Assembly: GCA_019638515.1 (NCBI GenBank)
Contig: JAHBTS010000002.1
Location: 427,558 to 491,557 of the forward strand
DNA: 64,000 nucleotides
Direction: 5' to 3'
Source: Chitinophagales bacterium
GTDB lineage: Bacteria; Bacteroidota; Bacteroidia; Chitinophagales; LD1
Both the position numbers and the translations under genes were made by a program. The stretch's first letter is position 1, and every line of letters begins with the position of its first letter. Shown here piece by piece: positions 44,600 to 53,051 of this stretch. The notes under the pieces are model-generated. The model had not been told where the DNA came from. It worked only from the letters and a program-made list of their open reading frames with translations, and did no database searches.

Positions 44600-44773
44600 T
44601 TAAACCAATATACTACTGCAATAAAAGAAATAAATAGCAACCCAAATAGGTATAAAAAACATACTTGGAAACAATGCCACTTTAATCCGCTCCATATCTC
44701 TTTTAATAAGGAGAAGATACAGCACATAAACAAGCAATATCAAGGTTAAACCAATTGGAATGAATATATACAT
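44600..44773 (-). CDS. Small two-helix membrane protein, 57 residues
   Basis: An open frame from ATG 44773 to TAA 44602-44600 encodes a protein with two hydrophobic helices (IFIPIGLTLILLVYVLYLLL and FPSMFFIPIWVAIYFFYC). They are joined by a charged turn, KRDMERIKVA, which would face the cytoplasm or anchor the hairpin. It fills most of the otherwise empty gap between the DUF4395 gene and chaA, on the same strand as both. I recognise no family. The amphipathic pattern and charge placement suggest a real gene, but there is no homology evidence. Confidence 0.5.
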   Translation of the reverse strand: MYIFIPIGLTLILLVYVLYLLLIKRDMERIKVALFPSMFFIPIWVAIYFFYCSSILV

Positions 44774-44827
44774 CCTGTTGCTTACATTTATTTAGTTCTC
44801 GCAATAAATATAACCAAATAACTGCAA

Positions 44828-45277
44828 CTATTTTGAAGCAACCGGAATAAGATTAAAACGTACTAAAAGTGCAAACACTTCGCATCCCACACAGTACGAA
44901 AATACCGACTCCAAGATGGCACAGCTCACCAAAATTCCGCCAACTATAAAAAACGGAATCCATACATTCAACAATGCCAAAACTACCAGTATGGCACTAA
45001 AGATAAAGCCAATTTTAGCAGCAAAACGTTTGGGAGCATTATCTATCAATTGAGGTTGAATATCCAATACATTTACAATATTAATGGCAAGCCACCGCAA
45101 TAAACTGCCATTCCTATTTAAGAAACCTCGCACAAAAAAATCGTACATCAAAAATACAAACGGAATAAACGATTGAGTAGCAATTCCCGCTACCGAAATA
45201 AGTACTACCCAAGCTGCTACAATACGTACTGCGGGTTTGTTTACTTTGTTTCCATCAATTGGGCAAACATGCGCCAT
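44828..45277 (-). CDS. DUF4395 family membrane protein
   Basis: The 149-residue protein has four hydrophobic segments and two Cys-containing features typical of DUF4395: the N-terminal CPIDGNKVNKPAVRI motif and the C-terminal ESVFSYCVGCEVFALL motif. The CVGCE pair resembles a redox or metal site facing the membrane boundary, and the family is sometimes found beside thioredoxin-like or rhodanese genes. None is present here. It is upstream of the two-helix protein and chaA on the same strand. The function is unknown. Confidence 0.85.
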   Translation of the reverse strand: MAHVCPIDGNKVNKPAVRIVAAWVVLISVAGIATQSFIPFVFLMYDFFVRGFLNRNGSLLRWLAINIVNVLDIQPQLIDNAPKRFAAKIGFIFSAILVVLALLNVWIPFFIVGGILVSCAILESVFSYCVGCEVFALLVRFNLIPVASK

Positions 45278-45540
45278 AAAACTTTACTTTTTTTTAGATT
45301 AAGAAATAAAAACGGAAATATGCCACAAGCACACTTTCGCATTTTTTTAGCCGATAAAATTTATTGAAATAGAATTCGGCTGCGTACTAACACATACAAC
45401 AGCAACAACACGCATGTAAGCAAGAAAAAGAATAAGTGTTGTGTGAATTCATTAGCACAATAGTGCAGAAAAAAAATGAAAACAACAAACAGTTAGCACC
45501 AATTGCAAAACAATACCGAAATAGACTATTATTGACAAGA

Positions 45541-47967
45541 ATGAAGTATAAAAACATTAGAGAAGAAGAACTAAAAAACAAGGTCGGTGCAGACTGGTTT
45601 AAAACATTCGACACCACCGAAATAATAGGTAATATCGACTTTACGGTTTTCCCTAAACAAGCCAACATTTTTGGACGAACGCCACTACTTTGGGCAGAAG
45701 CAAAAACAGGCAATTATGACGTGCCTACAATGTTCGTTCAACTTATATTGACAATCGGTAAAGCACGAACTTTTGACAAAACTTTGCCACCAGCGTTTTT
45801 AGGTGCGTTTGACTTTCAAAAAATTGCATTTGTTCCTTACATCAGCATTCAAGACATCTTCTATTTAAACGACTTTAATTGGAACGTAACACCAAGTAAC
45901 CACGACTCAAAAGAGTTTAAACTAATAAAAGATAGAATTGAAGCCAATCTTAAAAAGAACAGTTACGTTTACAACTACATAAAAGACGAAAAAGAGCTTA
46001 AACACTTCATTTCAAACAACATTGCCAAGGCGACAGAAACAAGCAAAATAAAAATTGACAAAAACAATTTCATTCCAATTTACTTACGTTGGCTCGACAT
46101 TGTAAAACCAATTATTGACGTAAATTGGGACGACCTCAAAAAAGCCAACATTTTAGACAGCGACTTTTATTTGGCTGATTTGTTTGTGGACGACAGAGAT
46201 ACGCAGCAAATTTCGGATGACACATCAATCAGAGATAACCTATTTGTAATTTTCCAAAATCAAGGTTACAAAATTGCAAAAGAGAACATCAAGCAAATGT
46301 TTGATGCAACTATCAACATTCGCAACAAAGAAACCTACCAACAGTTTTGGAAACGCTACAAACGGCCACCAATAAAAGAGTTTCAAGAATACATTATAGA
46401 GCGTAGAGATTTATTGGTGCCGCAAGATATTAGAGAACGCAAAGGAGCATTTTTTACACCAAGACAATGGGTTGAACTTTCACAGAAATACTTAACCGAT
46501 TATTTGGGCGAAAACTGGCAAGACGATTATTATGTTTGGGACTGTGCCGCAGGCACAGGTAATCTATTGGCGGGTTTAACCAACAAATACAACATTTGGG
46601 CAAGCACCTTAGACCAAGCCGATGTAAACGTAATGCACGAACGCATCAATCACGGTGCAAACCTTTTGGAAAGCCACGTTTTTCAGTTTGATTTTTTGAA
46701 TGACGATTTTTCAAAACTTCCGCAAGGTTTGCAAGACATTATCAATGACGAACAGAAACGGAAGAAACTAATTATTTACATCAATCCGCCTTATGCAGAG
46801 GCTACTACTGCCAAAACAGTAACTGGAACAGGCGAAAACAAAGCGGGTGTAGTTACCGATATTAATCTCAAAAATCTGCTTACCCCCAAAATAGGCAATG
46901 CTACCAACGAAATTTTCGCCCTTTTTATGGCGAGAATTTACCAAGAAATTAATGGCTGTATTTTAGGTCAATTTTCAACATTAAAATTTGTAAATGGAAG
47001 TAATTTCAAAAAGTTTAAAGACTATTTTTTAGCAGAATATATAAATGGATTTATTGTTCCTGCGGATACTTTTGATAATGTAAACGGCAAATTCCCTATT
47101 GGATTTACCATTTGGGATACTTCTAATAGGTCAAGAATAAATATAATTTCTACTGACATTTACGACAAAAATGGAAACTTCAATGGAACGAAAAATTTTT
47201 ACGGAGAATTGCCAGAAATAATAAACAAATGGATTGTAAAATATAGAAATAATTCAGAAAGTATTGGCTATCTAACGACTAGAGGAAATGACTTTCAAAA
47301 CAATAATTTCATTCAAATTATCAATAATAGATATTTAGTAAAAAGTGACAGAGGCATTTCAATATATAAAAACAATCTTATAGGAATTGCTATTTATCTC
47401 TCCGTTCGACACTGCATAGAGGCTACTTGGCTTAACGACCGTGACCAATTTTTATTTCCAAACGATGACTGGCAAACCGATACTGAATTTCAAAACGATT
47501 GTTTGGCATTTACATTATTCCATAGTCAAAACCGTATATCAAGTTCAGAAGGTACCAATCATTGGATACCTTTTACCGAGCAAGAAGTAAACGCCAAAGA
47601 AAAGTTTGAAAGCAACTTTATGACCAATTTCATTAAAGGGAAAATAAAACCCAATACCGACACAAACTTGTTTGGCAACGAAACAACTGTTAATAAAGCG
47701 TTACAGTTTTCACAAGAAGCAACAGATGTTTTTAATGCCGGTCGTGAACTTTGGAAGTATTATCATTCACAAAAAGACATTAACGTAAATGCAAGTTTGT
47801 ACGACATTAGAGAATACTTTCAAGGTCGCAACGACAAAGGACGAATGAACGCAAAAAGCACAGACGAAAAATATACGGAGTTAATCAGCAACTTAAGGCA
47901 AACACTAAGCATACTTGCCAGCAAAATAGCCCCAAAAGTTTACGAATACGAATTTTTAAAACAATAA
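45541..47967 (+). CDS. Type IIG-like restriction enzyme/N6-adenine DNA methyltransferase fusion
   Basis: This 808-residue protein appears to join cutting and methylating functions. The N-terminus has a PD-(D/E)xK-like pattern (Asp33 in NIDF, then Glu53-Ala-Lys55 in LLWAEAKTGN). The middle has methyltransferase motif I WDCAAGTGN (from residue 333) and the catalytic motif IV NPPY (415-418), specific for adenine N6 methylation. The rest probably recognises DNA. I use the ATG at 45541; a GTG at 45436 would add 35 unlikely residues. Codon use leans to C-ending GAC and AAC more than in its neighbours, suggesting transfer. No separate methylase or specificity gene is present. Confidence 0.82.
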   Translation: MKYKNIREEELKNKVGADWFKTFDTTEIIGNIDFTVFPKQANIFGRTPLLWAEAKTGNYDVPTMFVQLILTIGKARTFDKTLPPAFLGAFDFQKIAFVPYISIQDIFYLNDFNWNVTPSNHDSKEFKLIKDRIEANLKKNSYVYNYIKDEKELKHFISNNIAKATETSKIKIDKNNFIPIYLRWLDIVKPIIDVNWDDLKKANILDSDFYLADLFVDDRDTQQISDDTSIRDNLFVIFQNQGYKIAKENIKQMFDATINIRNKETYQQFWKRYKRPPIKEFQEYIIERRDLLVPQDIRERKGAFFTPRQWVELSQKYLTDYLGENWQDDYYVWDCAAGTGNLLAGLTNKYNIWASTLDQADVNVMHERINHGANLLESHVFQFDFLNDDFSKLPQGLQDIINDEQKRKKLIIYINPPYAEATTAKTVTGTGENKAGVVTDINLKNLLTPKIGNATNEIFALFMARIYQEINGCILGQFSTLKFVNGSNFKKFKDYFLAEYINGFIVPADTFDNVNGKFPIGFTIWDTSNRSRINIISTDIYDKNGNFNGTKNFYGELPEIINKWIVKYRNNSESIGYLTTRGNDFQNNNFIQIINNRYLVKSDRGISIYKNNLIGIAIYLSVRHCIEATWLNDRDQFLFPNDDWQTDTEFQNDCLAFTLFHSQNRISSSEGTNHWIPFTEQEVNAKEKFESNFMTNFIKGKIKPNTDTNLFGNETTVNKALQFSQEATDVFNAGRELWKYYHSQKDINVNASLYDIREYFQGRNDKGRMNAKSTDEKYTELISNLRQTLSILASKIAPKVYEYEFLKQ

Positions 47968-48000
47968 CGAGAAAAGAACAACTGGCGCTAATATCGGTTG

Positions 48001-48101
48001 GGCAAAAGTGGCGGTTAAGTGCTTTGTATCCAACTTTTTTTTGTAAATCTGAACATTCATGCTTTGAGTGAAGTGCAGAGCCAAAAATCGCCACCTTTGC
48101 C
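48001..48101. repeat. Imperfect inverted repeat after the restriction-modification gene
   Basis: GGCAAAAGTGGCG (48001-48013) and CGCCACCTTTGCC (48089-48101) match in 12 of 13 positions as inverted copies around a 75-base centre. The element starts 33 bases after the restriction-modification stop and holds no open frame. No second copy is seen in the window. It could be a boundary of the acquired segment or a folded RNA or DNA element. Confidence 0.55.
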
Positions 48102-48188
48102 AAGCCTACAAACCGAAAAACGAAGTTTCTAAAGCGCCTTCATAAACTTTACTCCAACTCGAGTAAAAACAGAAACATTTTTCTTACA

Positions 48189-48224
48189 TAAAAAAAGGCT
48201 GCCCTTTAAAGGCAGCCTTTTTTA
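48189..48224. terminator. Bidirectional terminator
   Basis: AAAAAGGCTGCC (48192-48203), a seven-base loop and GGCAGCCTTTTT (48211-48222) form a perfect 12-bp stem flanked by A and T tracts on both sides. It can serve the restriction-modification region on the plus strand and the esterase-like gene on the minus strand. Confidence 0.85.
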
Positions 48225-48241
48225 CTATTTAAGCATTACTT

Positions 48242-49690
48242 TTAATGCTGTATTACCAGTTTGCGAACATCCTTTGCACCGCTTGCAGTAATGGTTTCTA
48301 CCATATACATGCCGTTGGCAAGGTTCTCTGTATTTATAGCTGCGTAATAACCGCTCTCGTTATGGTGCTTCAACACTACTTTTCCACTAAAATCAAACAG
48401 TGTTACGGTAGCGATATTAGCATTGGTTTCTGATGCAATTACGGTTAGTGTTGCTGCTGCCGGATTAGGAAGCAATGTAAATGATACTGCTTTGGTATCT
48501 ACTGCTTTTACAGACGATAAAATTTGGCAAGGAGTATTATTATCAATAATAGCTTTAAAGCGCGGAGCTGTGTAAGCCATAATTGTATCAATATATTTTT
48601 TTGCTTTCGTCTCAGATGCATTAGGGTTTAGTGCAGGATCTCCTACCGGTTGATTGCTATCGTACCAGCTCCATGGTTCAAATTTTTCGCCATAAAACGG
48701 ATACAATCCTTCTACAGGTTGAGTAAACTGTCCTGCGCCATTTTTATTGGCAGGTCCTTGTTGAAGCGATGCATTTTTAAACACATCGTTGTTGCCTAAT
48801 CTTTCAACGCGTGGCATAAAATCTCCGGGGCCGCTAACAACAATTATGGCACTACCGCTACCGGTAATTACAATTGCTGTATTGTATGGTGTAGTGGTTT
48901 CGTTCATGCCATGTAGCGCTACTGTAGGCAACTCTCCTTGCTCCACCCATGTAGTATCGCCTGTTGCGGCACCTAATGCCAATACTGCTGCCGGCAAAGA
49001 GTTGTATCCTGCATGGTTATTTAAGTTCTCGGTACCACCAAAACCATCAAAATCTCCGGTTTTAGACTGGTTGATATAAGGATTTCCTTGTGAGTCTAAA
49101 AATTTAACGCCCATTAGCTCGCTTTGCTTATTTAAGTTAGCAACAGCCAATGCCGAATATCCACCGGAATTGGTTCCGCCAATAAAGATTTTGCATGGGT
49201 TAATTTTCCATTGGTTTCCACCTTCATTGGCATTCTTTTTAAAATAGCGAACACAGGTTTTGAAATCCTGCATGGATCTGTAAACCGCATTGATGATAGT
49301 TTTTTCTCTGGTTTCTGCATCAGAAGAACCTGCCTCCCAACCAACACGGTATTTTATTGAAACCGCCACATAGCCTAACTTAGCAAAGCGATTACACATT
49401 TCAACCACACTATATTGCTCTTTTACGCCCCATTGATAAAGCGTTAAATAAGAACCTGCATGACCCAATATAATTACCGGACGATCGGCAACTGTATCGC
49501 CATCGGGTTCATATACATCCATGGTTAAATCTTCTGCCAAAGTAAAAATAGATGAGTACGTTAAATTAGAACCATAAACTACATCTTTCGTTACTTTTAC
49601 GTTGGTAAACTGAGGCGTTAAATAACGCTGAGCTGTTGCGCTCCCTAAAAAACAAGCCAATAAGGCAAATAGTGTAAGTTGCTTTTTCAT
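48242..49690 (-). CDS. Secreted alpha/beta-hydrolase-like protein with T9SS domain and Asn at the nucleophile position
   Basis: The 482-residue protein has a signal peptide (TLFALLACFLGSATAQ). An alpha/beta-hydrolase domain of the carboxylesterase/BD-FAE type follows (VIILGHAGSYLTLY with the oxyanion region, VAVSIKYRVGW). A T9SS type A domain (LPNPAAATLTVIA to the end) closes it. The nucleophile elbow, usually GxSxG, reads GGTNSGGY, with Asn174 where Ser is expected and Ser175 next to it. It is therefore either inactive, uses the neighbouring Ser, or is a binding protein. A promoter lies at 49742-49712. Confidence 0.82.
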   Translation of the reverse strand: MKKQLTLFALLACFLGSATAQRYLTPQFTNVKVTKDVVYGSNLTYSSIFTLAEDLTMDVYEPDGDTVADRPVIILGHAGSYLTLYQWGVKEQYSVVEMCNRFAKLGYVAVSIKYRVGWEAGSSDAETREKTIINAVYRSMQDFKTCVRYFKKNANEGGNQWKINPCKIFIGGTNSGGYSALAVANLNKQSELMGVKFLDSQGNPYINQSKTGDFDGFGGTENLNNHAGYNSLPAAVLALGAATGDTTWVEQGELPTVALHGMNETTTPYNTAIVITGSGSAIIVVSGPGDFMPRVERLGNNDVFKNASLQQGPANKNGAGQFTQPVEGLYPFYGEKFEPWSWYDSNQPVGDPALNPNASETKAKKYIDTIMAYTAPRFKAIIDNNTPCQILSSVKAVDTKAVSFTLLPNPAAATLTVIASETNANIATVTLFDFSGKVVLKHHNESGYYAAINTENLANGMYMVETITASGAKDVRKLVIQH

Positions 49691-49711
49691 TTTCCGTTTT
49701 AATGTGAGCTA

Positions 49712-49742
49712 CTAAAGTAAAAACAGAATAGAAAACTTCAAA
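49712..49742 (-). promoter_or_regulatory. Promoter of the esterase-like gene
   Basis: On the minus strand, TTTG at 49742-49739, 19 bases, then TACTTTAG at 49719-49712 (one mismatch at the seventh base). The ATG at 49690 follows 21 bases later. Confidence 0.5.
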
Positions 49743-49874
49743 CCAATGCCGTACTTTCTTCTATAAAAAAAAATAACAACTTTAGAGGAAACTACGCTCT
49801 AAAACAAGCGAAGCCAATACCAACATCATAAAAGAAACCACATAAACTACAAGCAATAGGAAACCGTAGCAATT

Positions 49875-52800
49875 TTAGTTTTTCGATTTTTCCTTCTTCT
49901 TAGTCCAGCTTTTAAATGTGTCGCAATCAATATTTACCAAGATGGAACCATAAATCATTCTTCCAATTCCCGGCCCACCGTAAGCCTGATAATTGCGTTT
50001 AGAAATTAAGTTACTTCCTCCAAATTTAAAGGTGGTGTAAATTTTTTGCACCTCCCAACTTATTTGAGCATCTAAGAGAGAATAGGTTGGAATTGGCCCT
50101 GTAAATTGCGGTGAGCCTTCAAACAAAAAGCCTTGAATCCATTTGTAATTTACATTAAACCCAAACCCGCGTTGCTTACCAATCTTAATATCGTAGCCGC
50201 TTATACCAATATTAAATTTATGCTCGGGCGTATTAAAGGCAGGAATAATGGAATCTTTAGAACCCATGCGATTCAATACATTCCAAGAATAGTTTCCATT
50301 TAAAGAATAATTTTTAATGAAGTAGTAGTTTACGCCTATAGATGCACCATAGGTCATTACCATATCTTTTGCATTGGTTGCTATACGCCAAACTTGAAAT
50401 GGACGTACTTCGTTATCTACAAACTTATTTCCTTTAAAGGTAGCACCAATTTTATAGCCCAAGAAGTTTTTATAGAAACTCACATAAGCTCCGGCATCTA
50501 TATACACCTTCTTAGCTATTAAACCACGGTAGCCCAACTCCAATGTTTGTACGCGCTCCGGGCGCACCCCATCTACTCTAAACAAATTAAGCTCGCGCAA
50601 AGAATCGGTGCGGGCAAAGTTTCCCGATTTCGCTACATAATTCGACAATGATGCCAACGATGCCACAGAATCTACACCGTATAAGTTACCAATTAAAATT
50701 GCTCTACCCACATTGTAGTAAAGGTATTGATCTTGCAATGTTGGGTTACGCACCCCCGATGAAAAGGATATACGCACCGAATGATTTCCTTTATAAGAAT
50801 ACACCAATGATGCGGCTGGCGTAATAATTGGATCCCACGACCCATCGGGCTTTTTCCATGCAAAGTTTTGGTTTCTATCGAACCTAACGGTAAGTGTTGG
50901 CGTAATTGAATGCCCTTCGCCAAAATCGAACTTACGTGTAATGCTAAAATAAGCGCCAAATTCCCAGTTGCGTATTTTATTGTATGTACTGTCGGTTACA
51001 ATATCCCTGCCGTTGGCATCCTGCACACGTTTACCAAGAGAATCTAAGAGGTATGTTCTAGAAAATGTATCTTGAAAAATTGTACCTAAAGAAAAAGGGA
51101 AATACATTCTAAAGCTAGCTCCTGTAATTAAATCGAACCAATTTTTTTCTTGCCCCTTTTTCTTTACATCCCATTTATACTCTGCCTGTACATGAAACAG
51201 TTTACTTTTATCGAAGAATCGGGTTCCGCCTTCATCAAAGGCTGTGCGGCTGGTAATTACATTTTTTACAGAATCGTAGAGTGCAGTACCGGGAACAAAG
51301 CGTTGATTGTACACACCTCCATTTGTAAACGTATCGGCAAAAGTGCGTGCTTCTGCATGCCATTTTACTAATGAATCGCGATACGTATCCATAACACCTT
51401 GCGCCTTTGCGTAAGTGGTATCGAATGCGGTACCTAGCCATGCCGAAGGATTATCGTAAACGCTGGCAGGCATACCATCCAAATCAAACAATGGCCCGCT
51501 GCCCAAGTTTATGATTCTATTACTCCAGTACGATTTGTAATCCTGCAGCCATCTGGTATCGCTCTTACTCATTTCCTGCAATTTAAAAGCAGTAAAAACG
51601 GCATCGTAGGAACGCCCCGCATCTTCGGCTGTCATATAAGCACGCACATAAAATTTATCGGGTTGGCTCACCTCCATTCTAAGTTGGTGAAACTGTAAAC
51701 CTCTCAAGCTATAACGGTTATCGCCCTGGTACACCGTGGTACCATAACCAAAATTGTAGCCCGTTTTAAATTCAATTTTATCGGTAATTTTATAGTGCAG
51801 ATAGGCAGATGTTTTCACATTAGAAATATTGTAATCTACCAAATCTTTTTCTACATAACCTGTACGGTGCAATTGCCCCAAGCCTAGATTTTCTCTAATA
51901 ATCTTGGGAGAGCCGGAAAAGCTGTTGGCATATTGCGATTGCAATTCATCGCCATAGCGATTAACCGCATCGTAGCCGCCCGGATTGCTTTCGTTCTGTA
52001 TAGCATTTACGTTGGCACTTTTAGAGTAATTATCGGCCACCCAATCGTAAGCACGCAAATACGAAGCGGTAATTTTAAAGGCAAATTTATCTTCCCCTTT
52101 TTTATTCTTAAATGCCTTTGCCCAACGCACTGCTCCTTCAAACATATTGCGCTCTGCTCCTTTCAAAAACACAGTTAATCCTTGGTAATAAAATGGATTT
52201 TTGGTTTGCATGGCAAGCACACCGTTAAACGCATTTGGACCATAAAGCGGAGAGCTTGCACCCACCACCAAATCTACTTTTTGAATATCAATTTCTGAAG
52301 CGCCTGCAAAGTTACCTATACTAAAGTTCAAACCCGGAGCTTGGTTATCGGCACCGTCTAACAACTGTAATGAGCGCACCGGAGAAGTAGAGTTGAAACC
52401 ACGTGTATTTATTACCACAAAGCCTAAAGAAGCAGTAGTCATATCCACATTCTTTAAAGAACTTAAGCCCTCGTAAAAAGTAGCAGATGCCGTTTGCTTT
52501 ATCTGCTGCAAACCCATACTTTCGATAGTAAGTGGATTCTCTTTTTGCTTTTCGGTAATGCGTGAGTCCACAATTTCTACGTCTTTCAACACATTTTCGC
52601 TCTCCGTAAGGCGCACTTGCAATTGGTTCTTTACCTGCGCAGCATCTTTCACCACTAACTCATAAGGATCGTAACCAATATACGAAAATATCAAAGTGTA
52701 AGGCGGCTCTTTAGTTGGTTTAAACTTGAACCGTCCATCAATGTCGGTTTGTGCACCATTGGTAGTTCCTTTCACAAATACCGAAGCACCAATAAGCGCC

Positions 52801-52898
52801 TCGCCTGTACGTTTATCAAACAAAATACCTGAAATATCTTGTGCAAAAATTGAAATACACGATAAAAATAAAATGAATGTAATTGTATGTTTCGCCAT
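49875..52898 (-). CDS. TonB-dependent outer-membrane receptor
   Basis: The 1007-residue protein has a signal peptide (ITFILFLSCISIFAQ) and a carboxypeptidase-regulatory-like domain (about 20-100: GILFDKRTGEALIGASVFV, GAQTDIDGRFKF, FSYIGYDPYELVV). A plug domain follows (NTRGFNSTSPVRSLQLLDGADNQAP, VVGASSPLYGPNAFNGVLAM), then a long 22-strand-type barrel. No SusD-like lipoprotein gene follows, so this is not a SusCD glycan system; metal chelates or other ligands are possible. It is transcribed alone, divergent from the RelA/SpoT gene. Confidence 0.92.
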   Translation of the reverse strand: MAKHTITFILFLSCISIFAQDISGILFDKRTGEALIGASVFVKGTTNGAQTDIDGRFKFKPTKEPPYTLIFSYIGYDPYELVVKDAAQVKNQLQVRLTESENVLKDVEIVDSRITEKQKENPLTIESMGLQQIKQTASATFYEGLSSLKNVDMTTASLGFVVINTRGFNSTSPVRSLQLLDGADNQAPGLNFSIGNFAGASEIDIQKVDLVVGASSPLYGPNAFNGVLAMQTKNPFYYQGLTVFLKGAERNMFEGAVRWAKAFKNKKGEDKFAFKITASYLRAYDWVADNYSKSANVNAIQNESNPGGYDAVNRYGDELQSQYANSFSGSPKIIRENLGLGQLHRTGYVEKDLVDYNISNVKTSAYLHYKITDKIEFKTGYNFGYGTTVYQGDNRYSLRGLQFHQLRMEVSQPDKFYVRAYMTAEDAGRSYDAVFTAFKLQEMSKSDTRWLQDYKSYWSNRIINLGSGPLFDLDGMPASVYDNPSAWLGTAFDTTYAKAQGVMDTYRDSLVKWHAEARTFADTFTNGGVYNQRFVPGTALYDSVKNVITSRTAFDEGGTRFFDKSKLFHVQAEYKWDVKKKGQEKNWFDLITGASFRMYFPFSLGTIFQDTFSRTYLLDSLGKRVQDANGRDIVTDSTYNKIRNWEFGAYFSITRKFDFGEGHSITPTLTVRFDRNQNFAWKKPDGSWDPIITPAASLVYSYKGNHSVRISFSSGVRNPTLQDQYLYYNVGRAILIGNLYGVDSVASLASLSNYVAKSGNFARTDSLRELNLFRVDGVRPERVQTLELGYRGLIAKKVYIDAGAYVSFYKNFLGYKIGATFKGNKFVDNEVRPFQVWRIATNAKDMVMTYGASIGVNYYFIKNYSLNGNYSWNVLNRMGSKDSIIPAFNTPEHKFNIGISGYDIKIGKQRGFGFNVNYKWIQGFLFEGSPQFTGPIPTYSLLDAQISWEVQKIYTTFKFGGSNLISKRNYQAYGGPGIGRMIYGSILVNIDCDTFKSWTKKKEKSKN

Positions 52899-53051
52899 AG
52901 AAATCTAAAAACTCGTTACCCACTAATTTGGTTCAATACTAATAATCGTAAAGCAAAAAAGAAAACTGTGTTGAAAAACAATGAATAAGCATTCTTTATT
53001 TGCCCGTTTTTTTTAAGTTTGAAAAAATTGAAACCAAACGCGGAAGACAGC

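Noticed and set aside
45436-45540. GTG-initiated N-terminal extension of the restriction-modification protein
   Set aside because: The 35 extra residues look like translated intergenic sequence, and the ATG at 45541 begins the conserved-looking part.
47998-48130. Integron attC-like recombination site after the restriction-modification gene
   Set aside because: GTTGGGC- and ATCCAAC-like boxes exist, but in the wrong order on both strands, and there is no integrase. Kept only as an inverted repeat.
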